A DNA stretch of 64,000 bases. Origin: Collinsella sp. TF08-11AT (lineage in GTDB: Bacteria > Actinomycetota > Coriobacteriia > Coriobacteriales > Coriobacteriaceae). The DNA lies in assembly GCF_003437035.1 (NCBI RefSeq), contig NZ_QSRL01000010.1, forward strand, positions 25,646 to 89,645. Direction: 5' to 3'. Every line of letters starts with the position of its first letter. Within the stretch, counting starts at the first letter, position 1. The position numbers were made by a program, and so were the translations under genes. Shown here in pieces: positions 17,319-25,670 of this stretch. The notes under the pieces are model-generated. The model saw only the letters and a program-made list of their open reading frames with translations. It was not told where the DNA came from and did not search any database.

Positions 17319-17553
17319 AGGCATATGCTCCTTGGGACAGTTGAGCTTAAGCATAGCATCGGCCTTCATGTGGGTCGCGGGTTTGGGTGCTGTTGTTTAG
17401 GCAGAAACCGTGCAGTCGGGTGAGTTTTCGAAACCCTGTCATGAAAGGGTGAGAGTCGGGTACAGTAAGCGCATTCATGTACGCACAAAATGACGCTATC
17501 TGGCCAAGCTACACCCCGGCACGGCCTGGTGGCGTTGACGATGGGACCACAGT

Positions 17554-18351
17554 ATGGATTTTACGGTCGAGAATGCGGGCACTACGATCGCCTGCCGCGA
17601 GTATGCCGGCCCGGATGTATCGTCCGATACACCCGCCTTGGTGTGTGTGCACGGTGCGTGCGTCGACGGTGTCTTTTTTGACGGCATCGCCCGCGAGCTC
17701 GCCTACGACTATCGCGTCATTGCCTACGACCGCCGCGGTTGCGGCGAGAGCGGCGACGCTGCGGACGGACGCTACGACCTCGCCGCTCAGGTCGCCGACC
17801 TGCAGGCCGTTATCGAGCATATTGGCGCTCCGGCAAACGTGCTCGCGCACAGTGCCGGTACGTTGGTGACCCTGGAGCTTCTCCGTGCAAACCCCGTCAT
17901 AATTTCGCGTGCGATTCTGCATGAACCCGCCGTGACAAACGAGGGTGCCGGCCTGGGCGCGGCTCCGGTTTTGCTCGAGATGATTGCTGCGGGAAAGGTC
18001 TCCAGGGCATTACGGGCCTTCCTGGGCGCCATCGGCGATTCGGACCCCGAGGCCCCCAAGATAACCGAGGCGGAAGCCAAGCATGCCCTGCGCAACGGCC
18101 GCAGTTTCATGGCAAACGAATACGGGATTACTATGACCTGCGTTCCCGATTGGGATAGCGCTCGTGCGTCGAAAACGGTGGCCGCTGTGCTCCTGGGCGA
18201 GCTCTCGATTGGTACGCCCCGCGAGGCGGGCACGAGGATGGCGGCTGAGCTTTTGGACTGTCCGCTCGTGACGGTTCCCGGGGCGCACAACGGCCTGCGC
18301 GATCGCCCGGCAGCGGCTGCCCGGGCTGTTCGTGGCATTCTGGGGTTCTAG
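17554..18351 (+). CDS. Alpha/beta hydrolase
   Basis: 265 residues with the alpha/beta-hydrolase fold. Oxyanion-hole region VCVHGACVDG, then YDRRGCGESG, nucleophile elbow AHSAG (Ser100) and catalytic His245 in GAHNGLRD near the C-terminus. A cap domain lies between (about 120-190). No signal peptide, so cytoplasmic. Substrate not predictable from sequence; esterases, peptidases and small-molecule hydrolases share this layout. It stands alone between divergent and parallel genes. Confidence 0.86.
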   Translation: MDFTVENAGTTIACREYAGPDVSSDTPALVCVHGACVDGVFFDGIARELAYDYRVIAYDRRGCGESGDAADGRYDLAAQVADLQAVIEHIGAPANVLAHSAGTLVTLELLRANPVIISRAILHEPAVTNEGAGLGAAPVLLEMIAAGKVSRALRAFLGAIGDSDPEAPKITEAEAKHALRNGRSFMANEYGITMTCVPDWDSARASKTVAAVLLGELSIGTPREAGTRMAAELLDCPLVTVPGAHNGLRDRPAAAARAVRGILGF

Positions 18352-18562
18352 CACCCGCAATAGCCAAAGCAGGCTTCTTCCGCAAACGTCTCGGCCGTGT
18401 TAACAAATGTGCTCAAAACCTCACGTTTGCGGCTTCAATCGCGCCGTCTGCCAACTCATAAAAATGTAACAGTATTCACGTGCTTACCTGCATCGGCAAG
18501 GTGTTACCCTTGTAGCATTTGGAACCCACCGCTACCATGCGAAACTATCGAAAGGGCCCCAT

Positions 18563-20443
18563 ATGCTCAATAATCACGAGGTCACTCTAACCGACGAGGA
18601 GGCTGCCGCCGAGGTCGCCCGCGTCGCGAAGACCTACCCCGTGGTGCGTTTGCTGTCGGCCGATCAGATTAAGAGCGAGCCTAACTGCTTGCTCGCCGGC
18701 GATCGCTGCCCTTGTCTGCGTCAGTCGAGTCTTGAGGCCTTGGCAGATTCGGGTGAGGTGTCGGAGCAGCTGCTCAATGATGGTATTGAGTACCGCGCCC
18801 GTTTGCGCCCTCTAAAGGTCGAGGGCGAGCCTCACGTCCTGCTGATGGTGCGTCCGATTGATGAGCAAGAGGCTGCAGAAGAGGACCTTGTCTACACCGA
18901 CGTGCTGACGAGCGTGCACAATCGTCGATATTACGAGGTAAAGCTCCGTAGCGCGCGCATGAAGGCCGGCGTTGCGGTGATCGACCTTGATGATTTTAGG
19001 GTCTTCAACGATACGTGTGGCCGTCATGCCGGCGACCTTGCGCTCGGTGCTGTGGCGACAGCCATACGCAGTGGAATTCGTTCGACTGACGAGCTTGTGC
19101 GCTATGGCTGCGACAAGTTTGTGGTCGTCATGCCCAATATTCCCTCCGATGACTTTACCCGTCGTCTGCATCAGGTATCCGATGCCGTTCGTTCCACGAT
19201 TATTCCGGGCCATGAGTACGTGAGTTTGACGGCATGTGTTGGTGGCGTTCGCATTCATGGCGAGACGGTCGATGAGGGCGTTGGCCGCGCTGTCCAGTTA
19301 CTGAGCCGTGCTAAGGCAAAAGCCGGTACGGTCGTGACCGATGCCGATTCCATCGAGGCCTTCCAAAGCGAAAAGCCTTTGGTGCTTATTGTTGATGACT
19401 CCGAGATGAACCGAGCCATTCTCAACGAGATGCTCAAGGACGAGTATTGCATCCTCGAGGCCGATAACGGTCGTACGGCGCTCGACATGGTCGACCGCCA
19501 TGGCGATGAGTTGTCGCTTGTGCTGCTGGACATTGTGATGTCGGGCATAAGCGGCTTTGGGGTGCTGGCCGATCTGTCGCGCCGATCGGGTATCAACAAT
19601 CTGCCTGTCATCATGATCTCGAGCGAAGATTCCGACGATGTGGTTCTGCGCGCGTACGAGCTGGGCGCCTCGGACTATATCAGCCGCCCGTTTGACTCCC
19701 GTGTCGTGCGCCGCCGTGTAAGCAACACCATCCGCCTATACGCCAAACAGCGCCGACTGACGAGCCTGCTGTCCCAGCAGTACAACGAGCGCGTCAAGAA
19801 CAGTCGTATGCTCATCGACATCATGGCTGGCGTCATGGAGCTTCGCAATGGCGAGAGCGGCAGGCACGTTACGAATATCGAAAAGCTGACCGAGCTGCTG
19901 CTTGACTGTCTGGTCCAGCGTAGCGGCACCATCTCCCTCGACAATGAGGAACGCTCCACGATTGCCTTGGCTTCGGCGCTGCACGATATCGGCAAGATGT
20001 CGATTGACGATGCGATTCTCAACAAACCCGGGCGTCTTACGCCCGAGGAGTTCGAGATTATGAAGACGCATACCACGATCGGCGCCGACATGTTGCTTGA
20101 GTTGGGCCGCCATCACGTTGGCAATGCGCTTATGGAATATGCGTACCAGATTGCGCGTTGGCATCACGAGCGCTGGGACGGCAGGGGTTATCCCGATGGC
20201 CTTAAGGGCGACGATATCCCCATCGCCGCGCAGGTGGTCTCGGTGGCCGATGTGTATGATGCGCTGACGAGCGTGCGCGTGTACAAGGACGCTATCCCGC
20301 ACAAGGAGGCGATCCAGATGATTCTGGACGGTGAGTGCGGCACCTTTAACCCGCTGTTGCTCGACTGCCTGCTCGAGGTGCAAGATCGTATTGCTGAGAC
20401 ATTGGCACGCCCCGCCGATGTCGTCGCGTTTCCCACGATTTAG
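18563..20443 (+). CDS. Degenerate GGDEF - receiver - HD-GYP signalling protein
   Basis: 626 residues in three parts. Residues about 110-265 resemble a diguanylate cyclase (DVLTSVHNRRYY, VIDLDDFRVFNDTCGRHAGD), but the signature is GCDKF (182-186) instead of GGDEF, so it is probably not catalytic. Residues about 275-395 are a receiver domain (LVLIVDDSEMNR, phosphoacceptor Asp323 in LLDIVMSGISG, then Lys-lacking ISRPFD). Residues about 405-610 are an HD-GYP phosphodiesterase with His474-Asp475 in ALHDIGK and GYP at 542-544 in GRGYPDGLKGDDIP. The intact HD-GYP suggests cyclic-dinucleotide breakdown under phosphorelay control. An Hpt protein follows 23 nt downstream. Confidence 0.92.
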   Translation: MLNNHEVTLTDEEAAAEVARVAKTYPVVRLLSADQIKSEPNCLLAGDRCPCLRQSSLEALADSGEVSEQLLNDGIEYRARLRPLKVEGEPHVLLMVRPIDEQEAAEEDLVYTDVLTSVHNRRYYEVKLRSARMKAGVAVIDLDDFRVFNDTCGRHAGDLALGAVATAIRSGIRSTDELVRYGCDKFVVVMPNIPSDDFTRRLHQVSDAVRSTIIPGHEYVSLTACVGGVRIHGETVDEGVGRAVQLLSRAKAKAGTVVTDADSIEAFQSEKPLVLIVDDSEMNRAILNEMLKDEYCILEADNGRTALDMVDRHGDELSLVLLDIVMSGISGFGVLADLSRRSGINNLPVIMISSEDSDDVVLRAYELGASDYISRPFDSRVVRRRVSNTIRLYAKQRRLTSLLSQQYNERVKNSRMLIDIMAGVMELRNGESGRHVTNIEKLTELLLDCLVQRSGTISLDNEERSTIALASALHDIGKMSIDDAILNKPGRLTPEEFEIMKTHTTIGADMLLELGRHHVGNALMEYAYQIARWHHERWDGRGYPDGLKGDDIPIAAQVVSVADVYDALTSVRVYKDAIPHKEAIQMILDGECGTFNPLLLDCLLEVQDRIAETLARPADVVAFPTI

Positions 20444-20466
20444 TTTGACCAAAGGAGTTTTAATCC

Positions 20467-20823
20467 ATGATTTCCATGCGTGAGGCGTATGAGAAGATCG
20501 GCGCTAATTATGACGACGCGTGCGCTCGGCTGATGGGCGAGGAAATGCTTGCCCGCTTTGCCCTCAAGTTTTTGGATGACGAGAGCATGGACAAGCTGGA
20601 GGCTGCCATGGCGGCAGGAGACGCCGAGAGTGCGTTTATGGCAGCGCATACGCTCAAAGGCGTGAGCCAGAATCTGGGATTCGATAATCTGTACGAGCCG
20701 GCGGTCGTGGTGACCGAGGCGCTGCGCGGCGCCGATGCCGTTGACGGCGCTCGCGAGGGAATGCATGCGCTGCAGCAGCAATATGCGGCAACGATGTCGG
20801 CCCTGCGCGAGGCGGCCGAATAA
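20467..20823 (+). CDS. Hpt-domain phosphotransfer protein
   Basis: 118 residues, a single four-helix histidine phosphotransfer domain. The phosphoaccepting His61 sits in MAAHTLKGVSQNLGF, the canonical HxLKG motif. AGGAGT precedes the ATG by about 8 nt. It lies 23 bp downstream of the receiver-HD-GYP gene and is presumably cotranscribed, so it probably exchanges phosphate with that receiver (Asp323) or with the receiver of a hybrid kinase encoded elsewhere. No histidine kinase gene is in the window. Confidence 0.9.
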   Translation: MISMREAYEKIGANYDDACARLMGEEMLARFALKFLDDESMDKLEAAMAAGDAESAFMAAHTLKGVSQNLGFDNLYEPAVVVTEALRGADAVDGAREGMHALQQQYAATMSALREAAE

Positions 20824-20866
20824 GAGCTTGCGAGCCTTGGGCTGCGTGCCAGCCGCGTATAGGCAA

Positions 20867-20907
20867 AAGGGCGCCCCGCCGGACCATGTGGCCGGCGGGG
20901 CGCCCTT
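20867..20907. terminator. Bidirectional terminator between Hpt gene and amidotransferase
   Basis: AAGGGCGCCCCGCCGG (20867-20882) is the exact inverse of 20892-20907. Read on the minus strand it is followed by TTTTGCC. It separates two convergent genes. Confidence 0.8.
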
Positions 20908-20928
20908 ATCTGTTGTGCGGTTCGCGAG

Positions 20929-21738
20929 CTAGCGGGCCTGCTTTACCTTGGCCGCCGCCTCGACAAACGACTTCCACAGGTTAAAGTCGGTTTCGAGCGT
21001 CTTCCAGGTGTACTCGGGATGCCATTGCACGCCCAGGCAGAAAGGCTGGCCTTCGACTTCGATGCACTCGGGAACGCCGTCGGTTGCCTTGGCGACCAAG
21101 CGCGTGCTCTTACCCAGACGGTCGACGCAGCAGTGATGTGCCGAGTTGGTCTGGATCAGCCTGTGCCCGCCAAGCGCGCGCTCCAACAGCGAGCCCGGCA
21201 CGACCTCGACGGGATGCACGGGGTCGTTGAGCACGTGGGTATGGCGCCACTGCGTGCGGCCCTCGCGAGCGCCCAGGCTCGGCACGTCCATGCACAGGGT
21301 GCCGCCAGTGGCGACATTGAGCAACTGCGTGCCGCGGCAGGTGGTAAAGAGCGGCTTTTTGGCGCGGAGTACCTCGCCGACCAGCTTAAACTCAAAGCTA
21401 TCGCGGATCTCGCAGCAGAGGGTGGGGTCGTAGGGTCGATCATCGCCCCAACGTTTGGGGTTGACATCGGGGCCGCCGGGAATGGCGATGCCGTCGGCGA
21501 TATCGACGTAATGACGGATGACCTCAATGTCCTCGGTGATGGACATCTGCAGCGGCAGGCCGCCGGCGGCAAGGATGGCATCGACAAAGACACTTGCGAT
21601 TTCCTCGTTGGGGGAGAGCGTTTCGCTTAAAAACGGCTTCGCCTCTTCCCAGCGCGGCGCCACCAGGATGAGCGGACGGTCGGCGGGGTCGACGTTGACG
21701 TGCGGGGTGTATGACGATGAAGTGCGAGTTCCGATCAT
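20929..21738 (-). CDS. Class I glutamine amidotransferase (gamma-glutamyl-GABA hydrolase family)
   Basis: 269 residues of the PuuD-like peptidase C26 family. Nucleophile Cys in FTTCRGTQLLNVATGG, and the His-Glu dyad in GVQWHPEYTW. IAIPGGPDVNPKRW is the oxyanion/Gly loop typical of PuuD. Members hydrolyse gamma-glutamyl amides; the substrate is not fixed by sequence. The open frame extends to 21915, but the first 59 codons read as a Ser/Pro/Thr shadow and overlap the ABC gene; ATG 21738 (MIGTRTSSSYTP) is preferred. It lies 52 bp after the amino-acid transporter ATPase and is probably the last gene of that operon, which fits processing of imported glutamate or glutamyl compounds. Confidence 0.88.
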   Translation of the reverse strand: MIGTRTSSSYTPHVNVDPADRPLILVAPRWEEAKPFLSETLSPNEEIASVFVDAILAAGGLPLQMSITEDIEVIRHYVDIADGIAIPGGPDVNPKRWGDDRPYDPTLCCEIRDSFEFKLVGEVLRAKKPLFTTCRGTQLLNVATGGTLCMDVPSLGAREGRTQWRHTHVLNDPVHPVEVVPGSLLERALGGHRLIQTNSAHHCCVDRLGKSTRLVAKATDGVPECIEVEGQPFCLGVQWHPEYTWKTLETDFNLWKSFVEAAAKVKQAR

Positions 21739-21790
21739 AGGTGTTGCTTTCGAGTTTGGATGGTCATGGCGAGCGGATATGGCAATTGGG

Positions 21791-22555
<765 letters not shown>

Positions 22556-22591
22556 GGTGCTCGGCTCCTTATGACTCGAAATGGTAAATCG

Positions 22592-23425
22592 TTAGCGAAT
22601 GATGGTCGCGCCGGTCTTGCGCGAAACGTAGACAGCGGCCTTGTTGATTGCGACGTTGATGAGGATATAGATGACCGCGATCACTAGGTAGACCGACACG
22701 AGGGCGTCGTAGTTGGTAATGAGCACGCGGGCGTTTTGCATAAGGTCGGGGTAGCTCACCACGTAGGCGACGGTGGTGTCTTTGACGACGACCACAAGCT
22801 GCGAAATCAACGACGGAATGATAAACCGAATGGCCTGCGGCAGCACGATTTTAAAGGTGATTTTAGCCTTGGAGAGACCGAGCGCCTGGGCGGCCTCGAC
22901 CTGGCCGCGCGGCACGGCATTGACGCCGGCACGGAAGATCTCGGCCAGTACGCCGGCCGCAGCGAGCGCGACGGGAAGCGTGAGCATCCAAAACGACGGC
23001 AGTGCGATCTTGTACTGGGGCAGCACCAAAAAGAAGAAGTAGATGAACAGAAGGCTCGGCACGCCACGGAAGAAATCGGTGAGCACGCGGCAGACCAGCT
23101 GCAGCGGCTTAATGTCGCTGGTGCGGCCGAGCATAAGGGCTAAGCCCAGTACCAGCGCAATGACGCCGGCGGTGAGTGCGACTTTAACGGTGCCCTCAAA
23201 ACCGGCAAGCAGGAACTTCCAGGTGGTGAGGTGCGTAAAGAAGTACCAGTAATGGACCGAAAGCTGGCCGGTCACGTAAAAGCGCTGCAGTACCAGAGCG
23301 ATGAGCGCGGCCACGGCAACAAGTGAGATGGCGGTGCCGACGCGAATCTTGGCGCGCATCTTGGGGCCGGGAGCCTCGTAGAGCGCATCGCGCATGGTAA
23401 GTGCAGGGGAGGAATGTTTACTCAT
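22592..23425 (-). CDS. Amino-acid ABC transporter permease (HisM/GluD-type)
   Basis: 277 residues. A 40-residue cytoplasmic N-terminus precedes the first membrane helix (ISLVAVAALIALVLQRFYV). The amino-acid-permease core starts near FEGTVKVALTAGVIALVLG, and the EAA coupling loop is RAGVNAVPRGQVEAAQALGL. Ends with ATIIR. Its ATG overlaps the last 4 bp of the upstream permease gene, indicating translational coupling and a heteromeric channel. Confidence 0.93.
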   Translation of the reverse strand: MSKHSSPALTMRDALYEAPGPKMRAKIRVGTAISLVAVAALIALVLQRFYVTGQLSVHYWYFFTHLTTWKFLLAGFEGTVKVALTAGVIALVLGLALMLGRTSDIKPLQLVCRVLTDFFRGVPSLLFIYFFFLVLPQYKIALPSFWMLTLPVALAAAGVLAEIFRAGVNAVPRGQVEAAQALGLSKAKITFKIVLPQAIRFIIPSLISQLVVVVKDTTVAYVVSYPDLMQNARVLITNYDALVSVYLVIAVIYILINVAINKAAVYVSRKTGATIIR

Positions 23426-24081
23426 CGGAGGATCCTCACCTTCTTATCGATGTAGTTGCCAATGTGGCTCACCACAAAGGCCGTGCCCAGGTAGCCAAGC
23501 GCCGAGATAAAGAACGCGGCGACGCCGCCGAGCGAGCGCGTGTTGATGTAGCTCACCACGCCGGTGAGCTCCTGCGGTTTAAGCGGTACCTGACTGCCGA
23601 GCGCGGTGGTGAGCATGACGGCGATAAAGAGGTTGGTCATGGGCAGCACGCTCGAGCGCAGCGCCTGCGGAATCACGATCTTGGCGAGGATACGGTTGAA
23701 GCTCATGCCGAGCGAACGGGCGGCTTCTACCTGACCGACGCCGACGGTGTTGATGCCGCTCATAAAGTTCTCGGAGCCAAAGGCCGAGCCCAGCAACACC
23801 GTGGCGACGATGACGCAGGTGCGGTAGGGCAGGACGACCTTGAGCGGGGGCAGCGCATAGACGACGATAATGAGCAGCGCGATGCCGGGGATGTTACGGA
23901 AGACCTGGACATACAGGTCGCCAAAGACGCGCAGCGGCTTGAGCGGCGACACGCGCATCACGGTGACGGCGACGGCCAGCACCATGGCGATGGCAAACGA
24001 CTCAAGCGTCATGCCCCAGGTTGCTAGCAGCGCGTCGATATAGTTCTGGCCATAGAGCGACCAGAGCTCGGAGAGACTCAT
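23422..24081 (-). CDS. Amino-acid ABC transporter permease (GluC-type)
   Basis: 219 residues, about the usual length. The first membrane segment follows WGMTLESFAIAMVLAVAVTV, and the EAA loop is SGINTVGVGQVEAARSLGM. It is the first permease of the operon, separated from the binding-protein gene by 138 bp that contain a hairpin, and overlaps the next permease by 4 bp. Together with the binding protein's similarity this points to glutamate/glutamine or aspartate uptake. Confidence 0.93.
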   Translation of the reverse strand: MSLSELWSLYGQNYIDALLATWGMTLESFAIAMVLAVAVTVMRVSPLKPLRVFGDLYVQVFRNIPGIALLIIVVYALPPLKVVLPYRTCVIVATVLLGSAFGSENFMSGINTVGVGQVEAARSLGMSFNRILAKIVIPQALRSSVLPMTNLFIAVMLTTALGSQVPLKPQELTGVVSYINTRSLGGVAAFFISALGYLGTAFVVSHIGNYIDKKVRILR

Positions 24082-24102
24082 GCGGACCTCCCGCCGGTAA
24101 GG

Positions 24103-24131
24103 AAAGGGGCTCCCGTGTGTACGGAAGCCCC
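24103..24131 (-). terminator. Intercistronic hairpin in the amino-acid transporter operon
   Basis: GGGGCTTCCG / CGGGAGCCCC on the minus strand, then TTTCC. It sits between the binding protein and the permease genes, where attenuators or 3'-stabilising stems commonly let the binding protein exceed the membrane subunits. Confidence 0.6.
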
Positions 24132-24219
24132 GACAACTCAGTGAGGAAACAGTTTAGCGCAATAAAGCGCATCGTGCGTTTCCGTATGGTTTCGTAGCGG
24201 CCGTTACTAGGCTCGCTGC

Positions 24220-25212
24220 CTAGGCGCCGATCTCGGGCAGCTCGGGAACATTGGTGTCGCCCGTACGGTCGCCAATGCAGATCTGCCACAGCTCGGTCCA
24301 GGTGCCGTCATCCTCGATCTTCTTAAGGAAGTCGTTGACAAAGGCGACACCGTCGGAATCGAGTGGCAGGCCAATGCCATAGGGCTCCTTGCTGCCGAAG
24401 GGCTTGCCGGCAATCTTGTACTTACCGGGCTCGCGGACCAGGGCGCTCTGCTGCATGTTGTTGTCGATGACGTAGGCGTCAACGCGGCCCTGCTGAAGTG
24501 CCTGGCGGGCCTCCTCGTCGGTCTTGAACTCCTGTTGGCTGGCCTTGGGGGCGAACTCCTCCAGGATGGCGGGGCCGTTGGAGCCGGACTGGACGGCGAC
24601 GTTCTTGTCGGCCAGGTCGTCGACGCTCTTGATGTCGTCGTTGTCGGCGAGCACCAGGATGGCCTGCTGGGTGTAGTAGTAGGGACCGGCGAAGGAGACG
24701 AGCTTCTTGCGCTCGTCAGTGATGGTGTAGGTGGCAAAGACAGCGTCGACCTGGCCGTTCTGCAGGACGGACTCGCGCGTGTCCGAGGTCACCTGGGTGA
24801 TCTCGACCTTGTTCTCGCCCAGAATGTAGTTGGACAGGAGCTGTGCGATACCGGCGTCGAAGCCGCGGGTCTGACCGTCCTTCTCGTTGAGGAGGGAGAA
24901 GAGCGTGGAGGTCTGGACGCCACCGATCGTAAAGACGCCGGCAGCCTTGACGGCCGTAGCCCAGGTGCTGGCGGCGATGGCGTCATCATCGGCCTTGGGG
25001 CCGTCGTTGACGAGCTTGTCGAATGCCTTGGCGTCGAGCGTGGCGGAAACCTCGGTATCCTCGGAGCTCTTGGAGGAACCGGCGGAACCCTTGTCGGCCT
25101 CGGCACTGGTGTCGGAGCAGCCGGCAAGACCAAGGCCGGCGACGGTTGCGAAGGTGGCGGCAACGAAGCCGCGGCGGTCGAGAACGACCTGCTGGGAGAG
25201 GTTCTTGCTCAT
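24220..25212 (-). CDS. Glutamate/polar amino-acid ABC transporter substrate-binding lipoprotein
   Basis: 330 residues. The N-terminus carries a twin-arginine-like RRGFVAATFATVAGLGLAGC lipobox, with the cysteine that would be lipidated just before SD. A 60-residue acidic Ser/Glu linker follows. The periplasmic-binding-protein type II domain begins near GVFTIGGVQTSTLFSLLNEK, with RGFDAGIAQLLSNYILGE and QVDAVFATYTITDERKKLVSFAGPYY typical of glutamate-binding proteins. It is the promoter-proximal gene of the operon, with AGAAAGGTG before the ATG and a good promoter upstream. Confidence 0.93.
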   Translation of the reverse strand: MSKNLSQQVVLDRRGFVAATFATVAGLGLAGCSDTSAEADKGSAGSSKSSEDTEVSATLDAKAFDKLVNDGPKADDDAIAASTWATAVKAAGVFTIGGVQTSTLFSLLNEKDGQTRGFDAGIAQLLSNYILGENKVEITQVTSDTRESVLQNGQVDAVFATYTITDERKKLVSFAGPYYYTQQAILVLADNDDIKSVDDLADKNVAVQSGSNGPAILEEFAPKASQQEFKTDEEARQALQQGRVDAYVIDNNMQQSALVREPGKYKIAGKPFGSKEPYGIGLPLDSDGVAFVNDFLKKIEDDGTWTELWQICIGDRTGDTNVPELPEIGA

Positions 25213-25255
25213 GGTAGAACACCTTTCTCAATAAAATCCCTAGCGGTTGAGTAGA

Positions 25256-25285
25256 GTTATACCCTATCGCGCTCAAATGGGTCAA
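25256..25285 (-). promoter_or_regulatory. Promoter of the amino-acid transporter operon
   Basis: On the minus strand, -35 TTGACC (25285-25280) and -10 TATAAC (25261-25256) are separated by 18 bp, giving a leader of about 40 nt. Confidence 0.75.
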
Positions 25286-25330
25286 CACGAAATAACTCAG
25301 AAACATACTTACCTTATGGGTAATTCTTCC

Positions 25331-25363
25331 TACCAAAAAGGGACAGGCACCTTTGTGGTGGTT
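25331..25363. repeat. GGGACAGG-core hairpin, variant arms
   Basis: TACCAAAAAGGGACAGGCAC followed by CTTTGTGGTGG; a partly decayed version of the element at 48332-48368. Confidence 0.7.
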
Positions 25364-25396
25364 CTTGCAGATGTGGTGGCCTGTCTCGCTGCTTTG

Positions 25397-25612
25397 TCTC
25401 AATCTGTAACATCTGCAGCCATTTTTGCCGAGTAACTGTTACAGATTGAGATTTTCTCTTCAGGGGAATTCGAATGTCTCGATCTGTAACAGTTAGACGG
25501 ACAAAAGCTCCCTTTCTGTTACAGATCGAGACAAAGGTCAGGGGCAAAGATGGTTTGTCTAGATCTGTAACAGTTAGACGGGAATTCGGGCCCTAGATGT
25601 TACAGATTGAGA
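25397..25612. repeat. Array of three 55-bp palindromes with 80-bp period
   Basis: Units start at 25397, 25477 and 25558. Each begins TCTCRATCTGTAAC (or TCTAGATCTGTAAC) and ends GTTACAGATYGAGA, with a differing 22-28 nt centre; units 2 and 3 share AGTTAGACGG in the centre. The array fills the gap between the amino-acid operon promoter and the dxs terminator. There is no cas gene and no identical-repeat/unique-spacer pattern. Confidence 0.88.
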
Positions 25613-25630
25613 TAATCGCGCCGCGAAAAT

Positions 25631-25670
25631 AAAAACCTCCGCAGGGGTGCTTCCCTTGCGGAGGTTTTTT
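25631..25670 (-). terminator. Rho-independent terminator of dxs
   Basis: Minus-strand AACCTCCGCA / TGCGGAGGTT stem followed by TTTATTTT; the stem starts at the dxs stop codon. Confidence 0.92.

Noticed and set aside
25397-25612. CRISPR array
   Set aside because: Only three units, each a palindrome with variable centre; direct repeats are not identical and there are no cas genes nearby.
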